Origin: Nocardia altamirensis NBRC 108246
GTDB lineage: Bacteria > Actinomycetota > Actinomycetes > Mycobacteriales > Mycobacteriaceae
Assembly (NCBI RefSeq): GCF_001612685.1
Contig: NZ_BDAY01000107.1
Location: forward strand, 1 to 36,111
Direction of reading: 5' to 3'
Length of the DNA: 36,111 bases
The notes beneath the pieces were generated by a model that ran no database searches, had not been told where the DNA came from, and was given only the letters and a program-made list of their open reading frames with translations. Every line of letters begins with the position of its first letter. Position 1 is the first letter of the stretch. Below are positions 21,482 through 28,600 of the stretch, one piece after another. A program made the translations under genes and the position numbers.

Positions 21482-22112
21482 CTACGCACACCTGCGGGGT
21501 GCGATCATGCGCGGGGACCACGCCCCCGGCGACGCCCTGAAACCACAGGACCTCGCGAAGGAACACGGCGTGAGCTTGGCCGTCGTCCGCGAAGCCCTCG
21601 TGCGGTTGGTCGGCGAAGGCCTCGCCGACCGGCTGCCCAATCGCGGCTTCGCCGTCCCCGCGTACTCCGATCGCCGCTGGCAAGACATCGCGGAGGCGCG
21701 CCGGACCATCGAACCGGTCCTGCTCCGGATGTCCATCGAGCGCGGCGACCTCGACTGGGAGACGCGCGTGCGGGCCACCCACCACCGGCTGTCTCGCACG
21801 CCGGCACGGGTGCCCGAGGAGGGCAAGCACTACAGCGAGGCGTGGGCCGAAGCGCACCGGATCTTCCACCGCACCCTGCTGGAAGGCTGCGGCAATCCCG
21901 TCCTGCTGCAGACCTTCGACCGCATGTGGACCGCGAGCGAGCTGGCTCGCCGCTGGTCGGGACTGCGCAACCCCGACCGGGACGGCGAGGACGAACACCG
22001 CAGGCTGGAGGAAGCCGCGTTGGCCCGCGACGCCGACACTGCCGCAGCGACATTGGCGCGCCATCTCACGTTGACCGCGGCCGGACTGACCGACGACAAC
22101 ACGGCGTACTGA
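21438..22112 (+). CDS. GntR family (FadR-type, FCD domain) regulator
   Basis: A 224-residue regulator. The winged helix (about 13-75) reads EQVYAHLRGAIMRGDHAPGD, LKPQDLAKEHGVSLAVVREALVRLV, then LPNRGFAV. The FCD effector domain follows, with EARRTIEPVLLRM, a probable metal/ligand helix (HRIFHRTLLEGCGNPVLL) and DEHRRLEEAALARDADTAAATLARHL. The HTH is complete, but family members usually carry their start a few residues before EQVY. Here the frame enters from DNA that is antisense PEBP sequence. GTG 21438 (or TTG 21435) has no clear ribosome-binding site. The native start and promoter may have been lost in the rearrangement near 21470. Confidence 0.8.
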   Translation: MPAGAPLQDSWGEQVYAHLRGAIMRGDHAPGDALKPQDLAKEHGVSLAVVREALVRLVGEGLADRLPNRGFAVPAYSDRRWQDIAEARRTIEPVLLRMSIERGDLDWETRVRATHHRLSRTPARVPEEGKHYSEAWAEAHRIFHRTLLEGCGNPVLLQTFDRMWTASELARRWSGLRNPDRDGEDEHRRLEEAALARDADTAAATLARHLTLTAAGLTDDNTAY

Positions 22113-22180
22113 GACTGGCCTGGATACGCCGCGAGTTCTTAGGACAGAACCTGACCGCCGCTGCTGCGATAGTGGGTCGC

Positions 22181-22222
22181 GTGCCACACGACATCGACAT
22201 CGCCGATCGGGCGCCAGCATGA
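22181..22222 (+). CDS. Candidate 13-residue leaderless peptide coupled to the next gene
   Basis: GTG at 22181 lies 7 nt after GATAGT (22168-22173), the leaderless spacing used elsewhere here. The 13-codon frame (VPHDIDIADRAPA) ends in a TGA that overlaps the downstream ATG as ATGA (22219-22222). The downstream gene has no clear ribosome-binding site, so translation of this short frame could deliver ribosomes to it. The peptide itself need not have a function. Confidence 0.35.
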   Translation: MPHDIDIADRAPA

Positions 22223-23310
22223 CCGTTCTGAACACCAGAGCACTCAGCCGCGCAACGCTCGCCCGGCAGCTGTTGCTCGATCGCGCCGACCTGCCGGTGC
22301 TCGACGCGGTCGCGCATCTGTGCGGGCTGCAGGCCCAAGAACCGCAGGAACCGTTCATCGGACTCTGGTCGCGGCTGCGTGGTTTCGCGCCCGCGGCGCT
22401 GTCGGAGGAACTGATCGGGCGACGCGTGGTGCGCGGTCATTTCATGCGACGCACCGTCCACCTGCTCACCGCCGAGGACGCACTGGCTTGGCGCGCCCGC
22501 CACGATGCCATGCTGCGCCAACGGGCACTGGGCCCCTACCGCAGTGAGTTGGCGGGGGTGGATCTCGAGGAGCTCGCCGCTAGGGGCCGGACGCTGCTGG
22601 ACGGCGGCGAACCGCGCTCGATGAGCGAGCTCGGACGGGCGCTCTCCGCCCGCTGGCCCGCTTCCGGCCCGCGGGCACTCGGCGAAATACTCATTGCCGC
22701 ACTGGTTCCCGTCGTGCAGCTGCCGCCACGCGGGCTATGGCGCACGAACGGGGGAGCGCGCTACCAGCTGCTGTCGTCGTGGCTCGGACGCGAGATCGAC
22801 CCGCCCGCCGAGGACGGGTCCGATCCGGTCGGCCAGGCGCTCGTGCGGCGCTACCTGGCCGCGTTCGGACCCGCGACCTCGGCCGACCTGCGCGCCTGGT
22901 GCGGTCTGGCCGGACTGCCCGCGGCCATCGCCGCGGTCCGCGAAGAACTGATCACCTTCCGTGACGAGAACGGCCGCGAACTGCTCGACCTCCCCGATGC
23001 ACCACGACCCGACCCGGACACCCACGCTCCGGTGCGTTTCCTGCCCGCGTTCGACAACGCGATCCTCGGCTACCAAGACCGCAGCCGGATCATCGATGAC
23101 GAACATCGCGGACTGTCGGTGGCAGGCGCACGCGTCGTCCTGCTCGACGGACGGGTCGCGGCGACCTGGAATGTCAAGGACGACACCGTCATTGTCGACC
23201 CACTGCGTCGGTTCTCCCGCGCCGAGCGCACCGCCGTCACCGAACAGGGCCAGGAACTGGCGTTGTTCCTCTCCGACAACGACAGCCAACGCGTCCAGAT
23301 TGCCGGCTGA
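22219..23310 (+). CDS. Winged-helix DNA-binding protein (HTH_42, AlkZ-like)
   Basis: A 363-residue member of the HTH_42/winged-helix superfamily that includes the DNA glycosylases AlkZ and YcaQ, which remove bulky alkylated bases or unhook interstrand crosslinks. The signature GLQAQEPQEPFIGLWSRL (36-53) contains Q38-A-Q40, the position of the catalytic QxQ. HFMRRTVHLLTAEDAL (74-89) and the later LRAWCGLAGL and FLPAFDNAILGYQDR segments are standard for the family. Many actinobacteria carry several such paralogues of unproven activity. ATG 22219 lacks a ribosome-binding site and overlaps a possible short leader frame. A very strong hairpin ends the transcript. Confidence 0.8.
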   Translation: MTVLNTRALSRATLARQLLLDRADLPVLDAVAHLCGLQAQEPQEPFIGLWSRLRGFAPAALSEELIGRRVVRGHFMRRTVHLLTAEDALAWRARHDAMLRQRALGPYRSELAGVDLEELAARGRTLLDGGEPRSMSELGRALSARWPASGPRALGEILIAALVPVVQLPPRGLWRTNGGARYQLLSSWLGREIDPPAEDGSDPVGQALVRRYLAAFGPATSADLRAWCGLAGLPAAIAAVREELITFRDENGRELLDLPDAPRPDPDTHAPVRFLPAFDNAILGYQDRSRIIDDEHRGLSVAGARVVLLDGRVAATWNVKDDTVIVDPLRRFSRAERTAVTEQGQELALFLSDNDSQRVQIAG

Positions 23311-23330
23311 CACAGTGGGGAGCCGCCGAC

Positions 23331-23387
23331 GTGAAAGACGGTCAGAGCGCTGCCGCCATCGAAGGCAGCGCTCTGACCGTCTTTCAC
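23331..23387 (+). terminator. Perfect 24-bp stem terminator
   Basis: Positions 23331-23354 (starting GTGAAAGACGGTCAGAG) are exactly complementary to 23364-23387, with a 9-nt loop. The stem ends in CTTTCAC with AAAG on the opposite arm, the layout of a strong intrinsic terminator. It begins 20 bp after the stop of the AlkZ-like gene and could work in either direction. Confidence 0.85.
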
Positions 23388-23433
23388 AGGCGGCAGCGAC
23401 GGACTGCGCGCGGATGGGCTATGCTCGTCGGCG

Positions 23434-23490
23434 ATGACTACCGGGACTGCCTTGCGGCGCACACGGATTGGTGACCCGGTGCTCTTCTGA
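23434..23490 (+). CDS. Candidate 18-residue leaderless peptide upstream of the hydrolase
   Basis: ATG at 23434 lies 8 nt after TATGCT (23420-23425), a good -10. The frame (MTTGTALRRTRIGDPVLF) closes at TGA 23488-23490, 114 bp before the dienelactone hydrolase. If the -10 is real, the mRNA begins with this short frame and a leader of about 110 nt follows. No known leader-peptide class is recognised. Confidence 0.3.
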   Translation: MTTGTALRRTRIGDPVLF

Positions 23491-23604
23491 GCGCCGTGCG
23501 GGCCGATAGGTGCCCGCTGTTGGATCGCGGAACGCGGGTAGCGCGTGCTCCGCCTCCGTCGTATTGATCACAGCTTCGACAGATCAACTACGACAGGACA
23601 ATTC

Positions 23605-24354
23605 ATGCCATCCACAACTCTGCAGATGCCCACCGCCGACGGCCGTGCCGACGCCTTCGCCGCCTTCCCCGACGACGGCAAGCAGCACCCAGGGGTGCTG
23701 CTGTACATGGACGTCTTCGGCGTGCGGCCCGTGTTGGAGCAGCGCGCCCGCGAACTGGCCGAACACGGGTATTACGTGCTCGTCCCCAACGTCTACTACC
23801 GCCACGGCGCCACACCGCTGGTCGAGCTTCCCGAACACATCAGCAACGACGCCCGGATCGCGATCGTCGAGCAGCTGATGCCGTTCGTCGAGGCGCACAC
23901 CGTCGACCGGGTCCTACGTGACGCCGACGCCTACATCAGCTTCCTCACCGCCCAACCCGAGGTCAGCGCCGGACCGGTTGCCGCGATCGGCTACTGCATG
24001 GGTGCTGTTCTCGCGTTGCGCACCGCGGCAGCCAACCCCGACCGGGTGGCCGCCGTCGCCGGATTCCACCCGGGCCTCCTGGTCACCGACGCGCCAGAAA
24101 GCCCACATCGCCTCGCCCCCAAGCTGACTGCCCGAATCCACCTGGCCCACGCCGAACCCGACATGACACCCGAGGCCATCGCCGAACTCGACCAAGCGTT
24201 GGACGCCGCAGGTGTCGACTACACCTCCGAGATCTACCCGGGCACCGTGCACGGCTTCACCATGTCCGACACCATTGCCTTCAACCCTGCTGCCCTGCAA
24301 CACCATTGGGATCGCCTGATCCCGCTCCTCGCAGGCACCCTGACCGCCCGGTGA
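23605..24354 (+). CDS. Dienelactone hydrolase family protein
   Basis: A 249-residue alpha/beta hydrolase of the dienelactone hydrolase family, which opens lactone or ester bonds, classically in chloro-aromatic breakdown. The nucleophile is Cys131 in GYCMGA, with Asp186 (HAEPDM) and His216 (GTVHGF) completing the Cys-Asp-His triad. The N-terminal MYMDVFGVRP-like stretch (YMDVFGVRPVL, 34-44) and PNVYYRHG are typical. ATG at 23605 follows AGGA at about 7 nt; the frame is open to 23545 but without a start signal. No aromatic-degradation genes adjoin, so the substrate is open. A -10-like TATGCT lies about 180 bp upstream. Confidence 0.85.
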   Translation: MPSTTLQMPTADGRADAFAAFPDDGKQHPGVLLYMDVFGVRPVLEQRARELAEHGYYVLVPNVYYRHGATPLVELPEHISNDARIAIVEQLMPFVEAHTVDRVLRDADAYISFLTAQPEVSAGPVAAIGYCMGAVLALRTAAANPDRVAAVAGFHPGLLVTDAPESPHRLAPKLTARIHLAHAEPDMTPEAIAELDQALDAAGVDYTSEIYPGTVHGFTMSDTIAFNPAALQHHWDRLIPLLAGTLTAR

Positions 24355-24393
24355 TCGGTGGCACCGCCGGATAACGGTGTCGCCAAGAATGTT

Positions 24394-25172
24394 TCAGAGT
24401 TGCTGGACGCGCAGCACGCCGGTCAGTAACGGCAGGGTGAACTCGTCGTCAGCCGTCTCCGGTGTGCTCGCCAGGAACGCGCGGATCCGGTCGAGAAGGG
24501 CCCGGCGTTGCTGTCCGGGCATGACCAGCACCCCGGCCCTCGTCGCGAGCGTCGCGACGAGGGAGTCCGCGGTGCGACGCTGACCGTGCGAGAACTCGGC
24601 CCGCTCCGGTCCGCCGAACCGCGCGGGCACACCGGTGCGGGGAAGGTGCAAACCCGCGGTCGCGTCGCGCCAACTGCTGAACGTGTCCCGCGCGCCGATG
24701 GCTGCGGTTCCGCTGACCCGCTCGAGTCCGGCAACCCAGTCGACACGGTCGTCCATGACGTTCCACAGTCCGGCCAGGATGCCGCCGGGCACAAGGACTC
24801 TCGCAATTTCGGGCCCCGCGACGGCCATGTCGAACCAGTGCAGGGCGTTTCCGGCCAGCACGGCATCGACGGACCCTTCGGCAGCGGTATCATCTCGGCA
24901 CTACCCGGCAGTGCATGGACGGCCGGCCACCTGCGGCGCAGCTCGGCCAGCATCGCCGGGTCGGGCTCGACCGCGCTGACCTCGGCACCCAGCGCGACCA
25001 AAGTCCCTGTCAACTTGCCGGTTCCGGCACCGAGGTCGAGCACGCGCAGGCCGGGCGCGGGCGCCAGTGCCCAGCGCACCGCCTCCGGCGCGTAGTCCGG
25101 GCGATGCTCGGCGTAGGCGGGGGCCGCCGCGCCGAACGACGAGGCCAGCCGGAGCCGTGCGTACTGTTCCAT
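24394..25172 (-). pseudogene. Class I SAM-dependent methyltransferase, broken by one frameshift
   Basis: The N-terminal part (from ATG 25172, MEQYARLRLASSFGAAAPAY) carries SAM motif I, VLDLGAGTGKLT, and acidic-loop residues near VEPDPAML. It stays in frame up to SAEMIPLP. The continuation, VLAGNALHWFDMAVAGPEIA to the end, is in the next frame. The break falls at about 24876-24881, where one base appears missing compared with the expected PxGSVDAV reading. Both halves are otherwise intact and conserved-looking. The loss is therefore recent, or is a sequencing error. AGAGAGG lies 7 nt before the ATG. The parent family (Methyltransf_11) acts on small molecules. Confidence 0.8.
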
Positions 25173-25298
25173 GTTGTCGAGCCTCTCTATGCCGGAGATA
25201 TGCACTGCGGCAATGTGATCGGAGGCCCGGCGGCCCTCCGCGAAGCCGTTCGAGTTCGCTGTACGCGCGCTGTGTGGGGATCGCGGTCGGGGACTGGT

Positions 25299-27155
25299 TC
25301 ACTTGTCGCCCGGAATGATCGGGAGCGTGATCGAGGAGGGGTGCGCCGGATCGTGGTAGATGCGCTGGTTGGCGATTCGAATCTCGTCGCTGGTGCCAAA
25401 AGCCGTGCCGGTGTTGGGATTCGGCGCGTACTGCGGATAATCACTGGAGGAGATCTCCAGCCGGATCTTGTGCCCGGCCCGGAACATGTTGGAAGTCGGC
25501 CAGATCTTGATCGTGTACTTGTAGATCTCGCCCGGCACGATCGGTGTCGGTTGACTGGACGACTCCCGGAAACTGGCCCGCAAGATCCCGTTGTTCAGAT
25601 TGCGTGCGGTGCCGTCGGGATGGACATCGACGAGTTTGGCCGTCCAGTCGGTGTCGACAGCCGACGAGGCGGCATACAACTCGACACTGATCGGGCCGGT
25701 CACCCTGGTGTCGGCGGACAGCGGCGCGCCCGTGTACACCAGCACATCCGGGCGCGCCTCGACGACCTGCTGATCGTAGGGCCCCTGCTGCCCGCCGGTG
25801 TTGTCACAGCACGAGTGCCCGCCGACCGACGGCACGGGATTGCCTGGATCATAGGTGAATTCGTCGGCGGGCTGACCGGACGCGGGCGCTGTGGCGGTGA
25901 GCTTGCCGTCGCCGAGGAGCGAGGCCGCATGCCCGTCGCTGCTGAGGAAGTACTTGGTGAACTCGGTGCCGGGGATCGGCCACGCCGACGCCTGCCGCCA
26001 CACGTTGGAGCCCATCTCGAAATAGTCCACCGCGGCACGACCGTCGCTGGGCCGTCCTTTGAGATGTTGGTCGAACCAGGCCAAAAGCCTTTCCGCCAAG
26101 GGATATTCGCCGGCCTTCCCGATGGCGGCCAGCATCGGTGACGGCCGGTAGTCCTTGGCGGGCGGGCGACTGTAGGACTTGTGATCCCACGGTCCGATCA
26201 CGATGCGCTGCTGGGCCCGCGCTTCCGGTGACCCGCCTGCGGTCGTCATGCCGGTGAAGTTGCGGATGGTGCCGTCCAAGAACGCGTCATACCAGCCGCC
26301 GATGTGCAGCGCAGGCACCGTGATCGTCGAATGGTGGCGTTCGGGTGCCAAGCGAGTCCAGTAGTCGTCGTTGGTCGAGTGCTGGATCCAGTCGAAGTAG
26401 TACGGCGCGACCTTCGGATCACCCGGCTTGAAAGGCGGAAAGTTGTTGTAGGGCCGGTGCCGCAGCCACTTGGCGATGTCCAGGTAGGCCGCGTCGAGCT
26501 CCTTGACCAGCGCGGTGTCACCTCGGTTGGCGGCCGCGCCGCGGATGATGGTGTGCATCGCCCACGGCTCGACGAACCCGAGCCGGAACTGCCCGCCCTC
26601 ATAGGTCCAGCCCTCGTAGTAATCACTGGAGGTGTTCATCGGGACGATGGTGGTCAGATGCGGCGGTGCGGCCGCGGCCGCCAACCATTGCGTGGCCCCG
26701 AGGTAGGACGACCCGTACATCCCGACGTTGCCGTTGGCGCCGGGCAGCGCCGCGGCCCACTCCACCGAGTCGTAGCCGTCGTCCACCTCTTGGGTGAACT
26801 CGTAGAAGGTGCCTTTGGAGGCGTACTGGCCGCGAACGTCCTGATGCACCACCAGATAACAGTTGGTGGCCAGCCAATGCGGCGACATGTAGCGGTAGGG
26901 CTGGAGTGCCGCCACGTCCTTGCCGTATTGGTTGCGGATCAGCACCACCGGCACCGGCTCGTCGGTCTTCGGACGATAGATGTCGGCATAGAGCACGGTG
27001 CCGTCGCGCATCGTCGCCGCCACGTTGACCTCTTTGACGACCTCGCAGGTGGCGGCCTGCCGGTCCGGTGGCGCACACGCCGTCATGGTGAACAACAGCG
27101 TCGCAGTGACCAACAGCGTTGTGGCGACAGTACTTCCACTGATCGTGAACTTCAT
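25299..27155 (-). CDS. CocE/NonD family hydrolase, putative lipoprotein
   Basis: A 618-residue exported serine hydrolase of the CocE/X-Pro dipeptidyl-peptidase (S15) family. Residues 1-27 form a signal peptide with a lipobox-like MTAC, Cys27 being the lipidation site. The alpha/beta hydrolase domain contains the nucleophile Ser150 in GSSYLG, Asp290 in GWYDAFLDG and His325 in GPWDHKSY. QDVRGQYAS (105-113) is the usual oxyanion segment. The C-terminal jelly-roll (about 400-618) starts near EFTKYFLSS and includes LEISSSDYPQYAPNPNTG. ATG 27155 follows GGGGAGG at 4 nt; the frame extends upstream without function. Substrates may be esters or amides outside the membrane. A divergent GH3 gene lies 272 bp away. 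Confidence 0.85.
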   Translation of the reverse strand: MKFTISGSTVATTLLVTATLLFTMTACAPPDRQAATCEVVKEVNVAATMRDGTVLYADIYRPKTDEPVPVVLIRNQYGKDVAALQPYRYMSPHWLATNCYLVVHQDVRGQYASKGTFYEFTQEVDDGYDSVEWAAALPGANGNVGMYGSSYLGATQWLAAAAAPPHLTTIVPMNTSSDYYEGWTYEGGQFRLGFVEPWAMHTIIRGAAANRGDTALVKELDAAYLDIAKWLRHRPYNNFPPFKPGDPKVAPYYFDWIQHSTNDDYWTRLAPERHHSTITVPALHIGGWYDAFLDGTIRNFTGMTTAGGSPEARAQQRIVIGPWDHKSYSRPPAKDYRPSPMLAAIGKAGEYPLAERLLAWFDQHLKGRPSDGRAAVDYFEMGSNVWRQASAWPIPGTEFTKYFLSSDGHAASLLGDGKLTATAPASGQPADEFTYDPGNPVPSVGGHSCCDNTGGQQGPYDQQVVEARPDVLVYTGAPLSADTRVTGPISVELYAASSAVDTDWTAKLVDVHPDGTARNLNNGILRASFRESSSQPTPIVPGEIYKYTIKIWPTSNMFRAGHKIRLEISSSDYPQYAPNPNTGTAFGTSDEIRIANQRIYHDPAHPSSITLPIIPGDK

Positions 27156-27427
27156 CGACCCTCCCCGCGTCCTTGTCGCGGTCAGCGGCAACAGACTGCG
27201 CCGGAGGGCCGGTCCGTCGCCGTTGACGGCAACCGGCGGACCGCGAACTTTCCCCGTCGGATCCTCGCGCCCAGAACCGTACCCGCGCGTCGGGCACCCG
27301 GTCGAGACCCGAAAAGCCCCGGCTGCCGGAGCCGCGCGGTTTCTCGATCGCGCGCGCCGAAGTTGGGTACGTAGCGACCCGAAGTGCGGAATCATTGTTT
27401 CCACCTGGGTGATTAGGAGGCTCCGTG

Positions 27428-28564
27428 ATGTCGCAGCCGACTATCTGGCGCGAAAGCCGCCGTCGGAGTGGGTTTTTGGCGGCCGTTCTGGCGCTGGTGC
27501 TGGCGTATGCCGTCTCGATGGGGGCGTCGGCGACCCGGGCTGCGGCGCAGCCTGCGGGTCTGACGCCGCAGCAACTGGCGGGACAGCGGGTGATCTACTC
27601 CTATCCCGGCCTGACTCCGCCGCAGTCCCTGTTCGACGACATCCGCGCGGGCCGGGCCGCCGGGGTGATCTTCTTCGGGGACAACATCTCCAGTACCGAC
27701 CAGATCGCCGGGGTGGTCGCCCGGCTGCGGCAGGCGCAGGCCGAAAGCCCGATCCCGGTGCCGCTGTTGTTGATGACCGACCAAGAGGGCGGGGTCGTGC
27801 GACGGCTACCTGGCGAACCAGTGCGCTCGGCCAAGCAAGTCGGCCAGTCCGCCGACCCGGTGGGCGCCGCCCTCGACGCGGGACGCGCGGCGGGGGCGAA
27901 TCTGCGCGGGGTCGGCATGAACGTCAACCTTGCCCCGGTGCTCGATGTCTTCGACACGCCAGGCAATTTCATCGACCGCACCCAACGCTCGTTCAGTGAC
28001 AACCCCTTCGTCGTCGCCGCGCTCGGGTCCGCGTTCACGGTCGCGCAACAGGCGACCGGTGTCGCCGCCACCGCCAAACATTTCCCCGGCCTCGGCACGG
28101 CGCCCGCAGGCCAGAACACCGACACCGGCCCGGTCACTCTCCCGGTGAGCCAGTCCAGGCTGCACTCGGTCGACGAGATTCCCTACCCGGCAGCCATAGC
28201 CGCCGGCGTCAAGCTGGTGATGATGTCGTGGGCGATCTATCCGGCCCTCGACGCCGACCATCCCGCGGGCCTGTCGCCGACGATCGTCGATCGGGAATTG
28301 CGCGGCCGCAACGGTTTCCGCGGCGTCACCATCACCGACGCGATCGAGGCCGAGTCGCTGAACTCGTTCGGCACCACGGGCGAGCGGTCCGTGGCCGCGG
28401 CACTGGCCGGAATGGACCTGATCCTGTGCTCGGCACGCGACACCACCCAGGGCACGGACGCGACCACCGCGTTGGCCGACGCCTACACCACCGGCCGACT
28501 CGACCCGCTGGCGTTCACCGCGGCCGTCGACCGCGTCACCGCGCTACGCGCCGGGCTCCCGTGA
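27428..28564 (+). CDS. Secreted glycoside hydrolase family 3 (NagZ-like)
   Basis: A 378-residue exported GH3 protein, like beta-N-acetylglucosaminidases that trim peptidoglycan or chitin fragments. The signal peptide is residues 1-41 (RRRSG, hydrophobic AAVLALVLAYAV, cleavage after RAAA). In the TIM barrel, DQEGG (118-122), AKHFPGLG (216-223) and ITDAIEAES (302-310) are the family hallmarks; Asp304 is the expected nucleophile. The KHFPGLG-x6-NTD segment replaces the KHFPGHG-D-T of classical NagZ, so the acid/base residue is not certain. ATG at 27428 lies 7 nt after AGGAGG (27415-27420). It is followed closely by ligA, which has its own promoter. Confidence 0.85.
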   Translation: MSQPTIWRESRRRSGFLAAVLALVLAYAVSMGASATRAAAQPAGLTPQQLAGQRVIYSYPGLTPPQSLFDDIRAGRAAGVIFFGDNISSTDQIAGVVARLRQAQAESPIPVPLLLMTDQEGGVVRRLPGEPVRSAKQVGQSADPVGAALDAGRAAGANLRGVGMNVNLAPVLDVFDTPGNFIDRTQRSFSDNPFVVAALGSAFTVAQQATGVAATAKHFPGLGTAPAGQNTDTGPVTLPVSQSRLHSVDEIPYPAAIAAGVKLVMMSWAIYPALDADHPAGLSPTIVDRELRGRNGFRGVTITDAIEAESLNSFGTTGERSVAAALAGMDLILCSARDTTQGTDATTALADAYTTGRLDPLAFTAAVDRVTALRAGLP

Positions 28565-28587
28565 ACGAGAATGTCGGTGGGTATCGG

Positions 28588-28593
28588 TAGCGT
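28588..28593 (+). promoter_or_regulatory. -10 box of a leaderless transcript (ligA)
   Basis: TAGCGT ends 7 nt before the GTG at 28601. It supports that start over the in-frame ATG at 28571, which has no ribosome-binding site. Confidence 0.45.
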
Positions 28594-28600
28594 CACTGGC

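Noticed and set aside
20529..22358. 609-codon minus-strand open frame
   Set aside because: It is antisense to the GntR gene and out of frame with PEBP/SRPBCC. No motif was seen and the composition is unlike a protein.
24915..26141. 408-codon plus-strand frame
   Set aside because: It is antisense to the CocE-type hydrolase and the methyltransferase, both with clear catalytic or SAM motifs.
27156..27404. Upstream extension of the CocE-type hydrolase
   Set aside because: The frame is open to 27404, but the signal peptide and GGGGAGG site fix the start at 27155.
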